A program made the translations under genes and the position numbers. Below are positions 47,750 to 60,800 of a stretch of 64,000 bases of DNA, piece after piece. The stretch's first letter is position 1, and each line of letters begins with the position of its first letter. Source of the DNA: Oscheius onirici (taxonomy: Eukaryota; Nematoda; Chromadorea; Rhabditida; Rhabditidae); contig OW051473.1 of NCBI GenBank assembly GCA_932521025.1, forward strand, positions 5,952,001-6,016,000, read 5' to 3'. The notes beneath the pieces were generated by a model that saw only the letters and a program-made list of their open reading frames with translations, had not been told where the DNA came from and searched no databases.

Positions 47750-48668
47750 TTGTTAATGAAGCATAGCTAAACCAAATGTACTGTTCTGCTAAGTGGGTCT
47801 GTCTGTCTAATATGACCTAATGTTCCGCTCTAATTCAACCTTTTTTTCCGGACGAAATACGTCAAAAACGTTTCTGTGGGACTTTGCCTGAATTCCTGGC
47901 TAAAATTGAAGAGACCCTTCGATACTCAACATAAAGCAGAGGTAAAAGTTTGTTTTCAGCACAACCATCATTCTTTTTCATCTGATTCGAGCATTCAGCA
48001 TTTGTAATATTCATACTCGCAATCTTTGACTCACAGCTCAGTCGTTTAAACATCTTCAAGTTTCGAAAGGACAAGACTAATAATTATTGCCAAGACTACT
48101 TAACACTTTGATAAAAGAAATTTTTGCGCCGACGGTGAGCTTCAACCGATGAAATAAAACCATACTAAATTAAATTAAAAGTCTAAACATTCGAAGACCG
48201 GCTGATAGGTAGTATGCAAAGTGTGATTTTTTCTATTCCAAATCCTAAGGTCACTGGTGATTCATTAAAATTTATTAGAGACATCTGCAACAACAATCAA
48301 CTGTGAAACTCTGAGATTCTTTACCCGAGACATTGACACAAAAAGGCTACAAATTCAGGTAGAAATTTAACTGAAAGTGGGATGGGCTCGAAGTAGACTT
48401 GACTTGAGCACCGTTATAGGCAAACAGATACCCGTACAGAGATGAAAGGGATCCTTGTGTTTGGAGCGAAAGCATATAGCAAGAGGTAATGAAATTAATG
48501 CGACTTTGAAAGTTTCATAACAGGAAACAGGCTTCCAATATCGTGATTCCAGGAAATCGTATGAGTTTCAGCTTTTCCTGAGCTAAGTAGATTGCAGGCA
48601 ACAGAGTTACTCGTGCAAACGTAGTAAAGTTCCCTGAAAATGTAAATTTATGTGAAAATCTGAAAATC
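47750..48668. other. intergenic, no gene seen
   Basis: About 0.9 kb between flp-6 and the convergent NAA35 gene. AT-rich, only short ORFs. Confidence 0.55.
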
Positions 48669-51292
48669 CTACTGTAGCTGTTCTCTCATCATCTCGTCCG
48701 TGGCAATAACTTTAGACAAGTAGAAGCGAGTGACGTTGAAAGCTTCGAAGCATTCTGCCCAGAGCTCTGCAGCAGGACGTTCCAAATCGTACAAATACCT
48801 GCAAAAAAAGATATAAGTTTAAAATAACATGAAACTTCTTACCCGCTCGAACGTAAATACTGCTCGTACGAAACATAAAACATATGGCCGGCTTCTCGAT
48901 AAGACATCATGCGATGTTCGTACCTTAGACGCTCGGTATTCTCATCAAAGGCGTGAACCTGAGAAAAACGAGGGATTATTAAAAAAGTCTTCTTAATCGT
49001 ATAGACTACCTTGATACGATCAGTTCGAATCAACGCGATGCTTGCATAGATCATTGCCCGACAAAGACTCATCTTTCCATGGTGGAGCATGACTTGATTC
49101 CTTGCCGTTTCAAGTTTTATTTTCAAGTGCTCTTCTTCCTTCTTGAACTTTCCAGTGTGCCGCTTTTTTGTCGACTTTGCATGGTCTTCGACGTCTTTAG
49201 AACACACTTTTTCTAGCCGTTCATAACGCTGAGCGAGTTTGCGGAAAACAATCTCGGAAAGATACCTGTCGCTTTGTGTTAGGTTCGTTTACTGGACTTA
49301 CCAGTAGGTGCTTGGATACTCGTGAGGAGCCATGAGACTCAAGTTTAGAGACAATTCCAGATGATAGCAGACAATTTGTGCTAGGAAATGATACAACCAC
49401 GCTTGAAGGAGTTCACAGTGGTGGCCTAGATCGGCATCTAGAAAACGGTTAATTAAGCTGGGAGAAAGGGCAGAACTCACGCGTATTGGACATTATTTGA
49501 AGTGCTCGGTTGTCCAAAGCCTCGGCATACTGTTTCGATTTGAAGAGTTCGCTCAGGACATGTCCGAGGCATTCGCGTTGTCTGGCAACGTTCCTTCCTT
49601 TAACCCAGTTCTTTTCCTTTATATGAAATGTTTACCGAAGTTTGCTATTAACGTCAATACTCCTTTTGTTAAGCAGGGCACAAATTTTTCGTACAGTTCT
49701 TGACACATCTTATCTTTGCTTGCTGTCGATCTTAAACACTTTTTAGAACGATTTTAGCGGATTGTACCCCTGTTCCAGATATTGCGTTCTTCCCGTGTCA
49801 TAGAGCGAAGTTTCAATGAGATGATGAAGAGGCAGTATTCCGACTAGCTTCTCATCGATTTCCATTGGGATTAGTGAGAGCTAAAAATAGGTTTGTTCGT
49901 AAGATCAATCTCGGTGTTACCTGCAAAACCGATCGCGATAGAACCGAGCTCATCTTGTCGGAATTGTTTTTGACATATTCGATGAGGGTTTCAAACGTGT
50001 CCAAGTTTAGCTCTGTGACAGTTCTCAGGAAACTAAAGATAGAATGATTCATATTTTTTGTTAACTTACCTCCGTGACAGGTTATCGAGGTACGTCATAG
50101 ACTCCAACCTGTTGTTGATAAGAGTTTTCCGAGGAAAAGAACCAGTCAAATGTTGTTTGTTGAAGTCCGGATCAAAAACTTTGAGCCAGGAGTAGTTGCC
50201 TACATTTATCAGGTAAAAACAAATATATACAACCCACCATCATTTTGAACTGTTCTTTTGGTGCCTTCTGTCGTCGTGTTGAACACTCCGAAATCTATAG
50301 ATCTCAAGAAATACGCTGAGGTTACTTTCAACTTGGCAGCAAGTTCTTTCGCCAGCTCAAAGTTTGGTCTAAATTAGCAAGTAGTAAAAGCTAAACTGGC
50401 ACTTACTTAAAGTTAGGAGCATCCACGAGATCATCATATTCTTCGCTCATTGGAGGTATCAACGCGGTCATTAACTCGATGTAGAGTCGCATCCACATGA
50501 ACCTTGTGGCAAGAGTAAGCATCACATTGTGCTCATCGGACTACAAAACTTATGTTTAAATAGCCAAAAAAGAAATCTCACCGCTTGAGCATTGGCTTTG
50601 TGCCTTTCAAGAATCTCCTGCTCCACAATTCGAAGGTAGTTGATAACATCCGTCTTGCTCATAACTGCAGGAACCTGATAAGCTAGCGATTCGTTGAAAT
50701 CTTCCTAGAAAAAGAAAATATGTTATAGCATTTCACTTGTACCTCGTTATACACCATTGCAGAGTAAATTATAGTCCGCGTCATGGGTATAATGTGGGAA
50801 AAGGCCTTTGTGAGGCAATCAAGATCTTTTCTGGGAAGATCTTTTTGTGGGTTCACCAATAACACATTTGTGTATATTGTGGTCATTGCGTTGCTTCCAT
50901 TCAGGAACGCTACAAATGTAGCCAAGGAGGCGTCAACAATCGTCAGAACTTCCCGGTCCGAAACGGTTTCAAAATAGCCCTGAATTGTATCTTCAAATAT
51001 AAAAGAATCGCCTTATACCTCTTCAATCAGAGTATCAACAGTAACAGTTCTCTGATATCGTTGGACTCCAATGTCCATTTTTGGATCCATGATTTCGACA
51101 GCACTCATGGCTTCACTCAATTTAAACGTAGGCATCATCAGAATCTGACCCATTTCAAGTTCTGTAAAAATGTTTAAAAAATAGAATTCTACTACACATA
51201 CCACTACATTTTCCATAAAACTCTTCGGTCACGTCTTCTTGTTCTTCTGTCAGCGGCACTCCATTTAGGAGTTCGCGAAGTTCTGCTGACAT
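48669..51292 (-). CDS. NAA35: NatC N-alpha-acetyltransferase auxiliary subunit NAA35 (MAK10)
   Basis: Fifteen minus-strand exons: 51202-51292, 51019-51161, 50743-50979, 50582-50704, 50407-50540, 50238-50368, 50070-50199, 49921-50032, 49768-49880, 49636-49730, 49481-49597, 49302-49437, 49010-49265, 48843-48958, 48669-48798. They give 687 aa, close to the 725 aa of human NAA35. Diagnostic blocks are LELGQ-type ELEMGQILMMPTF followed by EAMSAVEIMDPKMD (residues 47-60), ANFGRNVARQRECLGHVL, and HEYPSTYWYLSEIVF. NAA35 is the ribosome-anchoring scaffold of the cytosolic NatC complex, which acetylates N-termini starting Met-hydrophobic. Two introns end in TTTAAG or TTAAAG rather than a pyrimidine-CAG. 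An acceptor-like TTTCCAG lies 2 nt before the ATG. Confidence 0.95.
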
Positions 51293-51886
51293 CGCTGGAA
51301 ACTCCGTTTTTGTATCAAAAGTACAAATGAGCAGTCGTGGGATTGCGAGGAGAATGGGGTTCGAAGGAGAGAAAATGCAACAATTTAAGGGCTGATAAGA
51401 ATAAGAACCACGCAACGGGAGCTTATTCTTTGGAGAGTCAGGAGGTAATGTTAAAGGACTGTTCCGACGCGGCGCGCAAATACCGTTAAAAATAGCTTTT
51501 CACAAGACTCGTTGAGATCATGTTTTGTTGTTAACTTCCTCAGCATGAGAAAACCGCAAAACAAAACACACGAAAAAGTCAATCTGACTTGAGAACTTAT
51601 AACTTGTACCACAAATGTCAGATGGTCAGAAATTGCGCACGCGCAAATTTTGATTGAAGGCGACAATGGCAAATTTGTACCGAGTGGGCGACAAAAAGAC
51701 AGCAATTATTAATTGACCTCTCCCGCTTGGATGTGTGCAGGTTGCAGCTGGAGGTAGCGGCATCAGGATAAGCCAAAAATAACAAGGTGTAAAAGGTATT
51801 CATTAAGTAAATGCATAAGTATTGCATGCTGCTCTCTTTGGAACCGTATAAGGATAGAAATGCATGTAAATGAAAGATATGAGAAA

Positions 51887-54800
51887 TTAGACGAGACTTC
51901 TCTCATTACAAATATACATGTAAGCACTTTGAAGATTGGTGAACAGAAGACCGATGGCTCCCTCTCCTCTCCATTCTCTGCTGAAATCGTCCAGAAACAG
52001 GATCTCTGAGCCAAGATGGCGTATTTGAGCACGGATGACTACGTATCTGAATAGGGCTTCATTTCGCACACTACTATCGAAACTAACATAAATGCCGGAA
52101 GAAGACTATCGGCCGTAAAAACGTGTCTACTGCCAATCTCCGTCTGTTCGGCGATACACTGGAAAACTCTCTTCAGTCGTTTTTTCAGAGTTCCCTTGTC
52201 TGTCAAGCGTATCGACTCCGTCTGCTTTGCGTCCTTGGAATGCACTTTATAACCGTGTTCCCTGCACTTTTTATGCAACCAGCTCGCGTAAATACTGCAT
52301 AAAACTGCTAATAGCGATTCTCTCACACGTTGCGTAAAAACATCATTTTTCAAAGCGGCGTGCACTTTGGGTCAGTGATTGAGATGCTTGATATAAGATT
52401 CGAGGTTGTTTGCGACCTGGTGTAATATGGCGAGGATGTAAAATTGTGTGAGAAGAGAAAAACGAACAATCAAAGACATGACATACATGGCAAAGGGTAG
52501 TGATGATTTGAATCATTTAAATAGTTTTGAAAACATTTAGGAAAGTTTGTTTATCTCTGATCTCAATGTAGTTAGTAGTCAAAAGTTTTTAATTTTCGTT
52601 TTGATTGTCCTCTGTTTGTATTTGTTGTTTACTGAAAATTCAATGTGATATTTTACCCAAAACATTTTTCTTTGTACTCTGTTATGTTCCACAAATAAGA
52701 AGAATGCCAAGTAGCTGATTTTTGTTTAGAATATCAAAAATTTTGAAAAGCGTAACCTTCCAAAAATGTCCTTCATTCCTTTGAATAGCAATACGTTTCC
52801 TATGTCATATGCGCAGCCTTTTCAGTCAGGACCGTGCCTGCTCTAACGCGAGCGTTCCTATGTCTGAACAGTGCTACCAGCACCTTAACCGTTGTTGTGA
52901 AAACTGACCCTAACTGTTAGGTCAATATGATTATGCACTAGTGTTTGCAAAGTTCATGTTTCCCATAGTGCTTAGATTGAACAGGTCGGTCGACGAATGA
53001 ACTGAAAACACATGGCAGCATGACTTCCCCGCAGCAGTACTTTAAAAGTACAGGTTTTCATAGGCAACGTTTCATAGATCTAAATACACAGATGCCCCTG
53101 ACAAATGCTATTACTGGAGGTTGTAATGAAAGTGCAGTTTTCAACGTGTTGCAAAATGTTGAAAACAAAATTTTATGGGACCCATATCGAAATCAGTGTT
53201 CACTAGATTTCTGCCTGGCCTCGAACTGAGAAAAGAAAGGCCACCGAGAGTCCTGTTTTCTCGCAGTCAATGAAAGCACTTTCTTCGAACGAGGAACAAA
53301 GGTCTCCCTGTCAATGGAAACGATCAGGCCCGCGTATCAAGAGTATCGTGACAAGTTTAGTCGGTGGTTTCTGATCATTTGCAATTTCTCCGATTCTGGG
53401 GAAGACGAAATGATTCATAGCTAGCAAATATTTTATAGCAATTTCATTTGTTCAACACAGAGTGAAATTATTGCTAGCCTAGGTGTAAACAATTTTCCGA
53501 GTTAACGGCAATGTCTTTCCTGGTTTTAAAGTTGTTTTGTCAGGAGGCCAATATCAGATGTTTTCAATTATAAAACAGAAAACTGTGCAGTGTAAAAGCT
53601 CAAAACTCAGGTCTTTGTTCTCGTTTGTACTCTCTCGACAACGTAAATGCTCTGCCATTGTTGAGATAAGACTCAAAAACCTGCGGCTGTACGTAACAAA
53701 CAGTCAGCGAGAGTGCCCTTTCCCTGCACTATCTTATCTTTGTCATAGGAAAACAACAAAGCTATCCCAGAGGCTTGTGTAAACAAAAACAACCAAAACG
53801 CTGCAAAAGCACTGCAGCTCTATCTTACAGTTGTTTCGATGGCCTGACTGCAGATGTACCAAACCAAAAACAGCGTTTCGAACGGCACTTTTTACCTCAA
53901 ACAGTGGAACCACGCCTAAGTCTCCCTGTGTTCAACTAGTTAGTCAGCCTACTTCTTATAAACTTGGCGACCCATCAGACCGCAACACTTTGTCGGAGAA
54001 TTGAAAATGAACACCGTCCCCGATTTCCAAACGTCGCGTCGGATCAGATCAAGCAGCGTCCCCAGGTAGTTGGAGTGAAAGGCATCAATCGAAAGTACAG
54101 CAAAATACGTCAAGATCCCAACTGCAGACACAACAATTGAAGAAGATATGAATTTCACACAATGCGTAATGCTAAGAATTTGTCAGGTTTTATTCTCAGT
54201 TGCCGGAATTAGCGCAGACTGTCCTTTGGAGGCCGATGCCCTTTCCCACTAGACTACGAAGCAATGAACAGAGAGTACTCGACAACTACAAATATTGTGA
54301 TTCAGGCTCGAACCTAAAGGGCAGCTGTGAATACATCAAGAAGTTCAGTCGATCTACGTTTTCCTAGGTCATCTTTTAAAACGCTTCTACTATCCCTCTC
54401 ATTGGCGCTCTTTCCTATTTGTGGCCAAGGGAACATTTGACGATCGACCTTGGAGTATCGACAGGACATGCTCCATCTGTCCTTTCTCATCAACCCGCCT
54501 GTTTTTTCCTTCCTTCACTAAGGCAGACAAACTGAAAGGATCGGCATCGTGAAGGTTACTTACTTGCCACGGCAGTTCAATACTGGTCAAGGCTGGTGTC
54601 CCTCTCAAAAAAAATCGAAAGTTCCATTCGATCGTGCGAAAGAATACGAAAAGATTGACAAAAAATGATGAGCTGGGACTTTTATCCGAAAGCAGTACTT
54701 GTATTTTACATCTATCCCTTAATTTGTATCGCCGTTCCTACCATAGGGAAGTTAGAACCGGTTCTTTAAGCGAACGCCTATGCAGATGCACTTTTTTGCT

Positions 54801-57800
54801 TGTTATTGTGTGTCCATGCTTAGCCAGAAAAACAGTTGTTCCACAATTGAAAGGAGGATATACTAGCAGCGAGCTGACGTGTTGTCATTCTGCCACAACA
54901 AACTTGAGCTCTATGCACCAATTCCGCGTTCAAAGCCTAACCTTGGCTTGTTTTCGAGGCCACTGACAACATTCGGTCTTCGGCGCGCTTAAGAACAACT
55001 AATGATGTTTTTGCCTTAGCGTAAAGGGAGGAAGTAATTGGTGTGAGAGCTTCTGCACCAAACATACACAACCTTCTGAAAGTAACGACAAACAGACCAT
55101 CCGGACTACTTCCTCTTTGCAAAGTTTGCCTCGAATAATCACCATTTTGTTTTCGTCTCCCCCTACAAACTTGGCATGTTGTTCCTGAAGTCGTTCAATC
55201 CAAGTGAAAAGCTCTCACTCATTGAAAAGGGAACATCCTCAAAACAGTCATCAGTGAATTCAGGCAGAGATGTTTGTTGGGAGATAAAAAGCGTTTTGGC
55301 TCACTCTGCTTACGTGTGAGGCAATTGGGAGGATGTGTGCGAGACCATGAGTCGACGCAAGTGCACCTGCACCTCTTGCACTCGGGTCAAAATGAATGTA
55401 TAGAATCTGTCTTTTCCACTAATCTACTCCTACTCGCGTTCCGCTGGCACTCTTAGGCTGGAATTAAGAATGCCGCACTTTGTGTTTTTGAGCCTAGTGC
55501 GCGTTGTTTGTGTCACGACGTAATATCCAGTGGTACAAATGGTTCCTCGTCAATGTTTTCTACTGAGCCAAGAGGAAGAATAACCTTTATTCTGCTGGGA
55601 AATGTTTCAGTTGTGCGGGAAGGAAAAGTTTCGAACGATTCCTGCACAAATAGCGGCTCAGCCTCTTAACCTTATATGCCTATGTGTTTTCGTAATGCAC
55701 TTTACAGAACTTTTTAAATGTTATTGCTTCCTATGTGTAAAACATTTTCAAGTTGAGCGTTTCTGGCTAGGTGGTACTCCTATTCTGCCCTTCTCGCTCA
55801 CTTGTCCTTTAGCCTGTTCGTATGGTCTAGCACTAAGACTTTGATAGATGACGCGAGAATTTCCCTAGTGCATGCCCTCAGCCCTCTAATGTTTTTTTTC
55901 GTTTACGTGATAGTGCCCTCTTGCGGGTCACATGTTCTACGGACAAGGAGCCACGCCTCCCAATGTCAGCGGCATGGGCGGAGCCTCCTGTGCGGACCCT
56001 TTCCATCTCAGTTCGGTTCTTGCGAACATTCAAATCGCCTCGAGTATTCTCCCTAATAGGCTTTGAGCTTTCTAGTTAGTTGAACGGAACATCAAGTTGT
56101 TGCTTAACCAGTTAAAAACTACTGCGAATTTTCTCTTGCTCTCCACCATCAATATGTTTTTTCTGTTAACTGTGTATCCTTGTGTTTATTTGAAGTTCTT
56201 TTTTGACAGTCACCAGTATCTACCACTCTTCTCCACCCATCCCGTCCGTCATACTTCTGTAGAATGTCAACAAACATTTCGCACGATAATAAGTTAGTTG
56301 CTTTGACAAAAAAAGTGCGCAATAGCAAACCATACTACCTGACGAGCAGCTGTTCGAAGCTATCTCTGTTCGTTTTGTCCCTCTGGCGTCGTCCGGTTTG
56401 TCGCGGGCTCTTTGCACTTTCTCTCTATCCGCGCAAGCATCCAATCCTCCCCTCTTTGCGCGCTGTTTTGACCATTTGCCACTTCCCGGTTGGGTTCTCC
56501 TTCCTTCATTTTGTACTCTGGTAGAATTGATGACGCCCGAGGCTTGCACTTTTGTTTTGGCGATTGCACTACAACCTGTTTATATTGGGACGAGCGCAGT
56601 CCCCAAGTCTCCGAACGTCGTGTGTAGATCCACTTTTTCAACTTGTTCTCCCCTTTCCCTCTCAAAAAGGCGGACGTTCATATGATCGTTTTGCTTATAG
56701 ATGGACCACCACTCGACGCAACTGAATGCTGACATTTCTGCCATTATTGCCGCAATGCCTGATGCTTTCAGTCTTCTATCGACAGCAAATACCATGCCCA
56801 TGGTGAGTTGACAAACTTTAAAAGGACAAAGCACAAATTTTGTTTTTGCCTTTCAACTGACTGTTTTGTTCCACTGAAAACACGTGAGGTATTTCGATGC
56901 ACTTAGCGTAGATCGACCGAGAGCGCCGGGCGTAGGAACGCACTTTTCGGACATGAGAAGTGCACGGTTTTCGAATCGCCTCTTTCTCTGATTGGCGGGA
57001 ATACCAGATGGCTTGCCCATACAGCGCTAATTCCATCTTGGTTTTTCAGACAAAGCCGACTGCCCTGTCTACTGGTGATCTTCCTCTTCTGATGAATACA
57101 GATCAGCTTAACACTCTGTCATCTCTCATGTTTCTTCAACAACAACAAATGCTTCTAGCTAACATGAACCCCTTTGTTTTTGGCAGCCTTCCCACAGGAC
57201 TACAAGGACTGACAGGACTGGATGCACTCAATCTTACGGTTAGTTTATCCGTCTGTTCTGGAAGCAATTCACCTTTTTGCAGAATCTCGCCCGTCCACAC
57301 TCTCAATCTTCCGTGGCTTCGCCAAAACAGAATGTGTCAAACGACATGCGACCTAGAGCCTTCTCCAGTGCTGCCACACTGCAGCCTTCAATGGTAAACA
57401 ATCTACAATGAGCTCTGATAGCAAGCTTTATTTTCAGCTGCCAAGAGAAAAACGACGCAAGAGGTCCCATCAGGACGACTTTGTTCCTCTTGGTGCTCGG
57501 AAGCATGGCTCTGTACTAAGAGGTCTTGTCGAAAGTGATGAGGAACCCATCCCCATACAAAAGGCTCCACCAACTCAGTTCGATGAAAGCCGTGTGATGC
57601 AGGAACTGGCCAAAAGTATCATACTGTTCAGAATTACCCTAACTAACTATTTTAGTACTTGGCAACACTGAACAACCGCCTCGTAAGAAGTCTCCAGTTG
57701 ATGCTTCCACATCCCGGTTACGTCCGCTAATTCGCGACGAAGATTTGCCCGATAGCGTTGGACCAGATTCGCCTTTCCGCCATCATCCCAAATACCTGGT

Positions 57801-60800
57801 AAATAACAACTGGCTCCGAATAATGCCTCTTTTTAGCGGAAGAACTTTGGATTGGATCGCGGACACGATGACACAGATGCTGTAGCCTTTGCCGTTGCAA
57901 GCGGAATGTGGCAGCCTACGCAGACTGGAACCTCTGCCAGCTCTTCTGCTGAAAACTCCCCAAAGTCCGAATTTCACGACTCTCCCATCTCATTCCACGA
58001 AATCTTAGATCAGGCTCTGTCCCGTGAACTGGTAGCGGCCGAGTAAAAAACATGACTCTAATGATTCCAGTCTGACCGTTAGATTAAGCTTGTACAAAGC
58101 TGAAGTATACACGGTCAGATCCTCCCTCAGGTACAAAGACCGTTCCAGATGACCCATTCGGTGTTCTCGCTTTAACATTTCCTCATTACTGTTGTACCTT
58201 ATTGATATCGTCTTTTCACATTGAATGTATTTCTAACTTATACTGTTGCATTCTGTACGTTTTTTTGCCAAATTGTTGTAAATATGGTACTTTTTCTCCT
58301 CAATCAGTCTATTCAATGAAGTACAGTCAATTTGCTGTCTTCTCATTTGGAGCAAGGTCAAGCTTGTTCATCCAGTTGGTCATCTGACTCTCAAGTGTGC
58401 CGCAAAAGTGCAAGCTGAGGTTTCACTTCGTTTATCATGCGCCGAGCTTAAGAATCAAAGGCTGCGCGTGCACTTAGAACAGCCGAGAATCGCATGAATA
58501 AGGACCACCCCCACGAAAACGCTCTACTCGCTGCTGCTGTGCAAACAAAAAACTCTCCATTCCTCACAGTTAGAACTTAAAACTTTTCCACATGATCAAT
58601 CTCGGATGTGAACTCGAGTCCGAATGGACTGGTCGAACTGGAGTCACTCTCATTCTACTACTGTTCAAAACAAAAGTGCGCCCTGTTGAGTCAGCAAAGG
58701 CCGGAAACCGCGTAGGATTTTCAACGCGGAAAAACAACGCCAGTGAGAGCAGGAGGGGTTTTGCCACGTCAAGTACATACCAATTTCTCTTTTCGCTTCT
58801 CTGCTTAAGCTTCCGACTCAAAGTACAGCCGTCTTATCTAGTACAAACGCATAAACAAACTATGTTACCGGTAGCCTTCATATACGAGCTGATAAGTCTG
58901 CACTGTGGCTTGTTTTTAGTTCAAATGCCAACAATCACCCTAACAAAATTAAGGTACGTTTAAAAATACCAGCGAGGATAATCGTGTCCTTCAGCATGAG
59001 TGATCTGTCTAGCAAAACATCCAAGTCTAATTACCTGTTCCATGACATTGTATGTTTCTGCAAGGAGACGCAGCTTTGCTGAGGGATTAGTTTCACTTGG
59101 AAGACGCTGTAGACTGTCTACTGCTTGACGATAGAACTTGTCCCGAGCTGTGGTCACAATCTAAAAAAGGTCTATGACATCTTAGGAAAGCAGATACCAT
59201 TGGTCTATCCAAGTCCCTTGTGTTCTTTGAACTGATTGCGATGGGCCAGAGATCTCTGAAAGTTGATGTTTTAAAAAACAATAAACCTTTATTATTACTA
59301 ATTGGAAGAAACTTCTAACCTGTCTACTTCCAGATGTGTTAGGAGCTTCACGTCTGTATGAGCGTTGAGGTACATTTCTCGATTCCAGTATCGTTCTTCC
59401 CGCTCCGCGTTATGCAGAGAGTAGATAGTGAATAATATTGGTGAACATCTGCCAAAAAAGCTCTAAAAAATTAACTATATCAAGTCTTAGTCCCCTCACC
59501 TCAGCAATAAAATCAGAACACGGTATATGTACAGGAATTATTTTTTTCTTCAATCGTGACCTGAATATATTTAAGTGAATTTGCTCAAATCAGCATACTT
59601 TTCAGGAGACGATTCGGGTGAGGATACTGTGTGCGGATATGGTGTTTCTATATCTTTTGGTCCGTGCTCATACGGACTTTCAGGAAAGTTGGGAAACAGC
59701 ATGCTGAACAAAAGATTTGAAAGTTTGAGAAGATACCGCACCGTAATATATTGTACACTTCTACTAGAAGATATTTGGCATCCAGAACACAATGCGAGTA
59801 CATAACTGCATGGGCTGAGATGCCCGAATAGCTGTAAGTGAACATTTCTACGACACCGTTCATCAAGCGGCGTAATGGATGGTATTCGTTGTCTTGGGCC
59901 TAAATTTGAAAACATGAACGAAAACAAAAATCTTACAAGTCCCCAATATTCGGCAGCTGTATTATAGTAGTAATGGCTCCAATGCTCGTCATAACTGGGT
60001 ATTCTTTCCAGTGCATCGCAGAAACCAGTGCTAACATCACCATGCATCAGAAGTTTACCGTGGGTCATTCCCCTAACTATTTTGCTCCAAATGTTTTGGA
60101 CAAGTTCGATTTCCTCTCCTAAAACGTAGATTCTTTGGTTTCTAAGTACATACCTGCAGTATCGAGACCAATCCTTTCTTTTATGAACGTATCGAAAAAT
60201 ATTTTCCAGCGATTGTGTACTGGTACAGCCCATGTTGATAAAAAAGGGCCAGTACTATGAAGTTTAAGAATGCGAAAGTGTTAGAATTTTACCTGCTGAG
60301 CATTGTTGTTAGTGGTGAAACGGCATCAGTATCTAATGACAAACTAGCTTCCACTATCTTGATGTCCCGTTTTATAATGTTACCAGTAAATGAGCCTTCT
60401 ATATACACTTCTTTGGACACCCGTAATCTTCCCTAAAACGTTTCTCTCGAATTCACTGTGCCTAGAGTTACCTGTTTACCAATATCAAAGTTGGACTCTC
60501 CTTGGTCTGTTTCACCTTCATATTCAAGAGGAAAAGTTCCGTCGTGGGTCGTAGTCAGAATTTTTCCTCTCTGGTAAATTTATTAAATTCAAAACATTGA
60601 AAACAAACCTTCATCTTTCCATTCTCCCATTCACCTTCGCAAACATTACCGTCGAGGTTGATCATGATCCCACGGCCATGAAGTTTTCCTTCTAAGAGTC
60701 CACCCAAAGTGTTTTCCTCTAAAATTGGTATTAGTATTTTGTCTTCATGGAAATCACTGTTGGTACAGATTACTCCGTAACCACTAAGAGATCCGTTCAC

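Noticed and set aside
52159-52365. Upstream extension of the alsin VPS9 exon as an independent ORF with its own ATG
   Set aside because: The acceptor at 52158/52159 gives a phase-matched join to the rest of alsin, and the extension has no similarity to alsin. An independent gene cannot be fully excluded.
54215-54320. tRNA-like sequence on the minus strand (GTAGTCTAGTGGG box)
   Set aside because: No matching T-arm box at the right spacing and no cloverleaf pairing.
59571-60233. 220-codon continuous ORF as a single exon of alsin
   Set aside because: Motif placement shows that the true coding frame switches across several 36-40 bp introns inside it. The uninterrupted ORF mixes real exons with intron and off-frame sequence.
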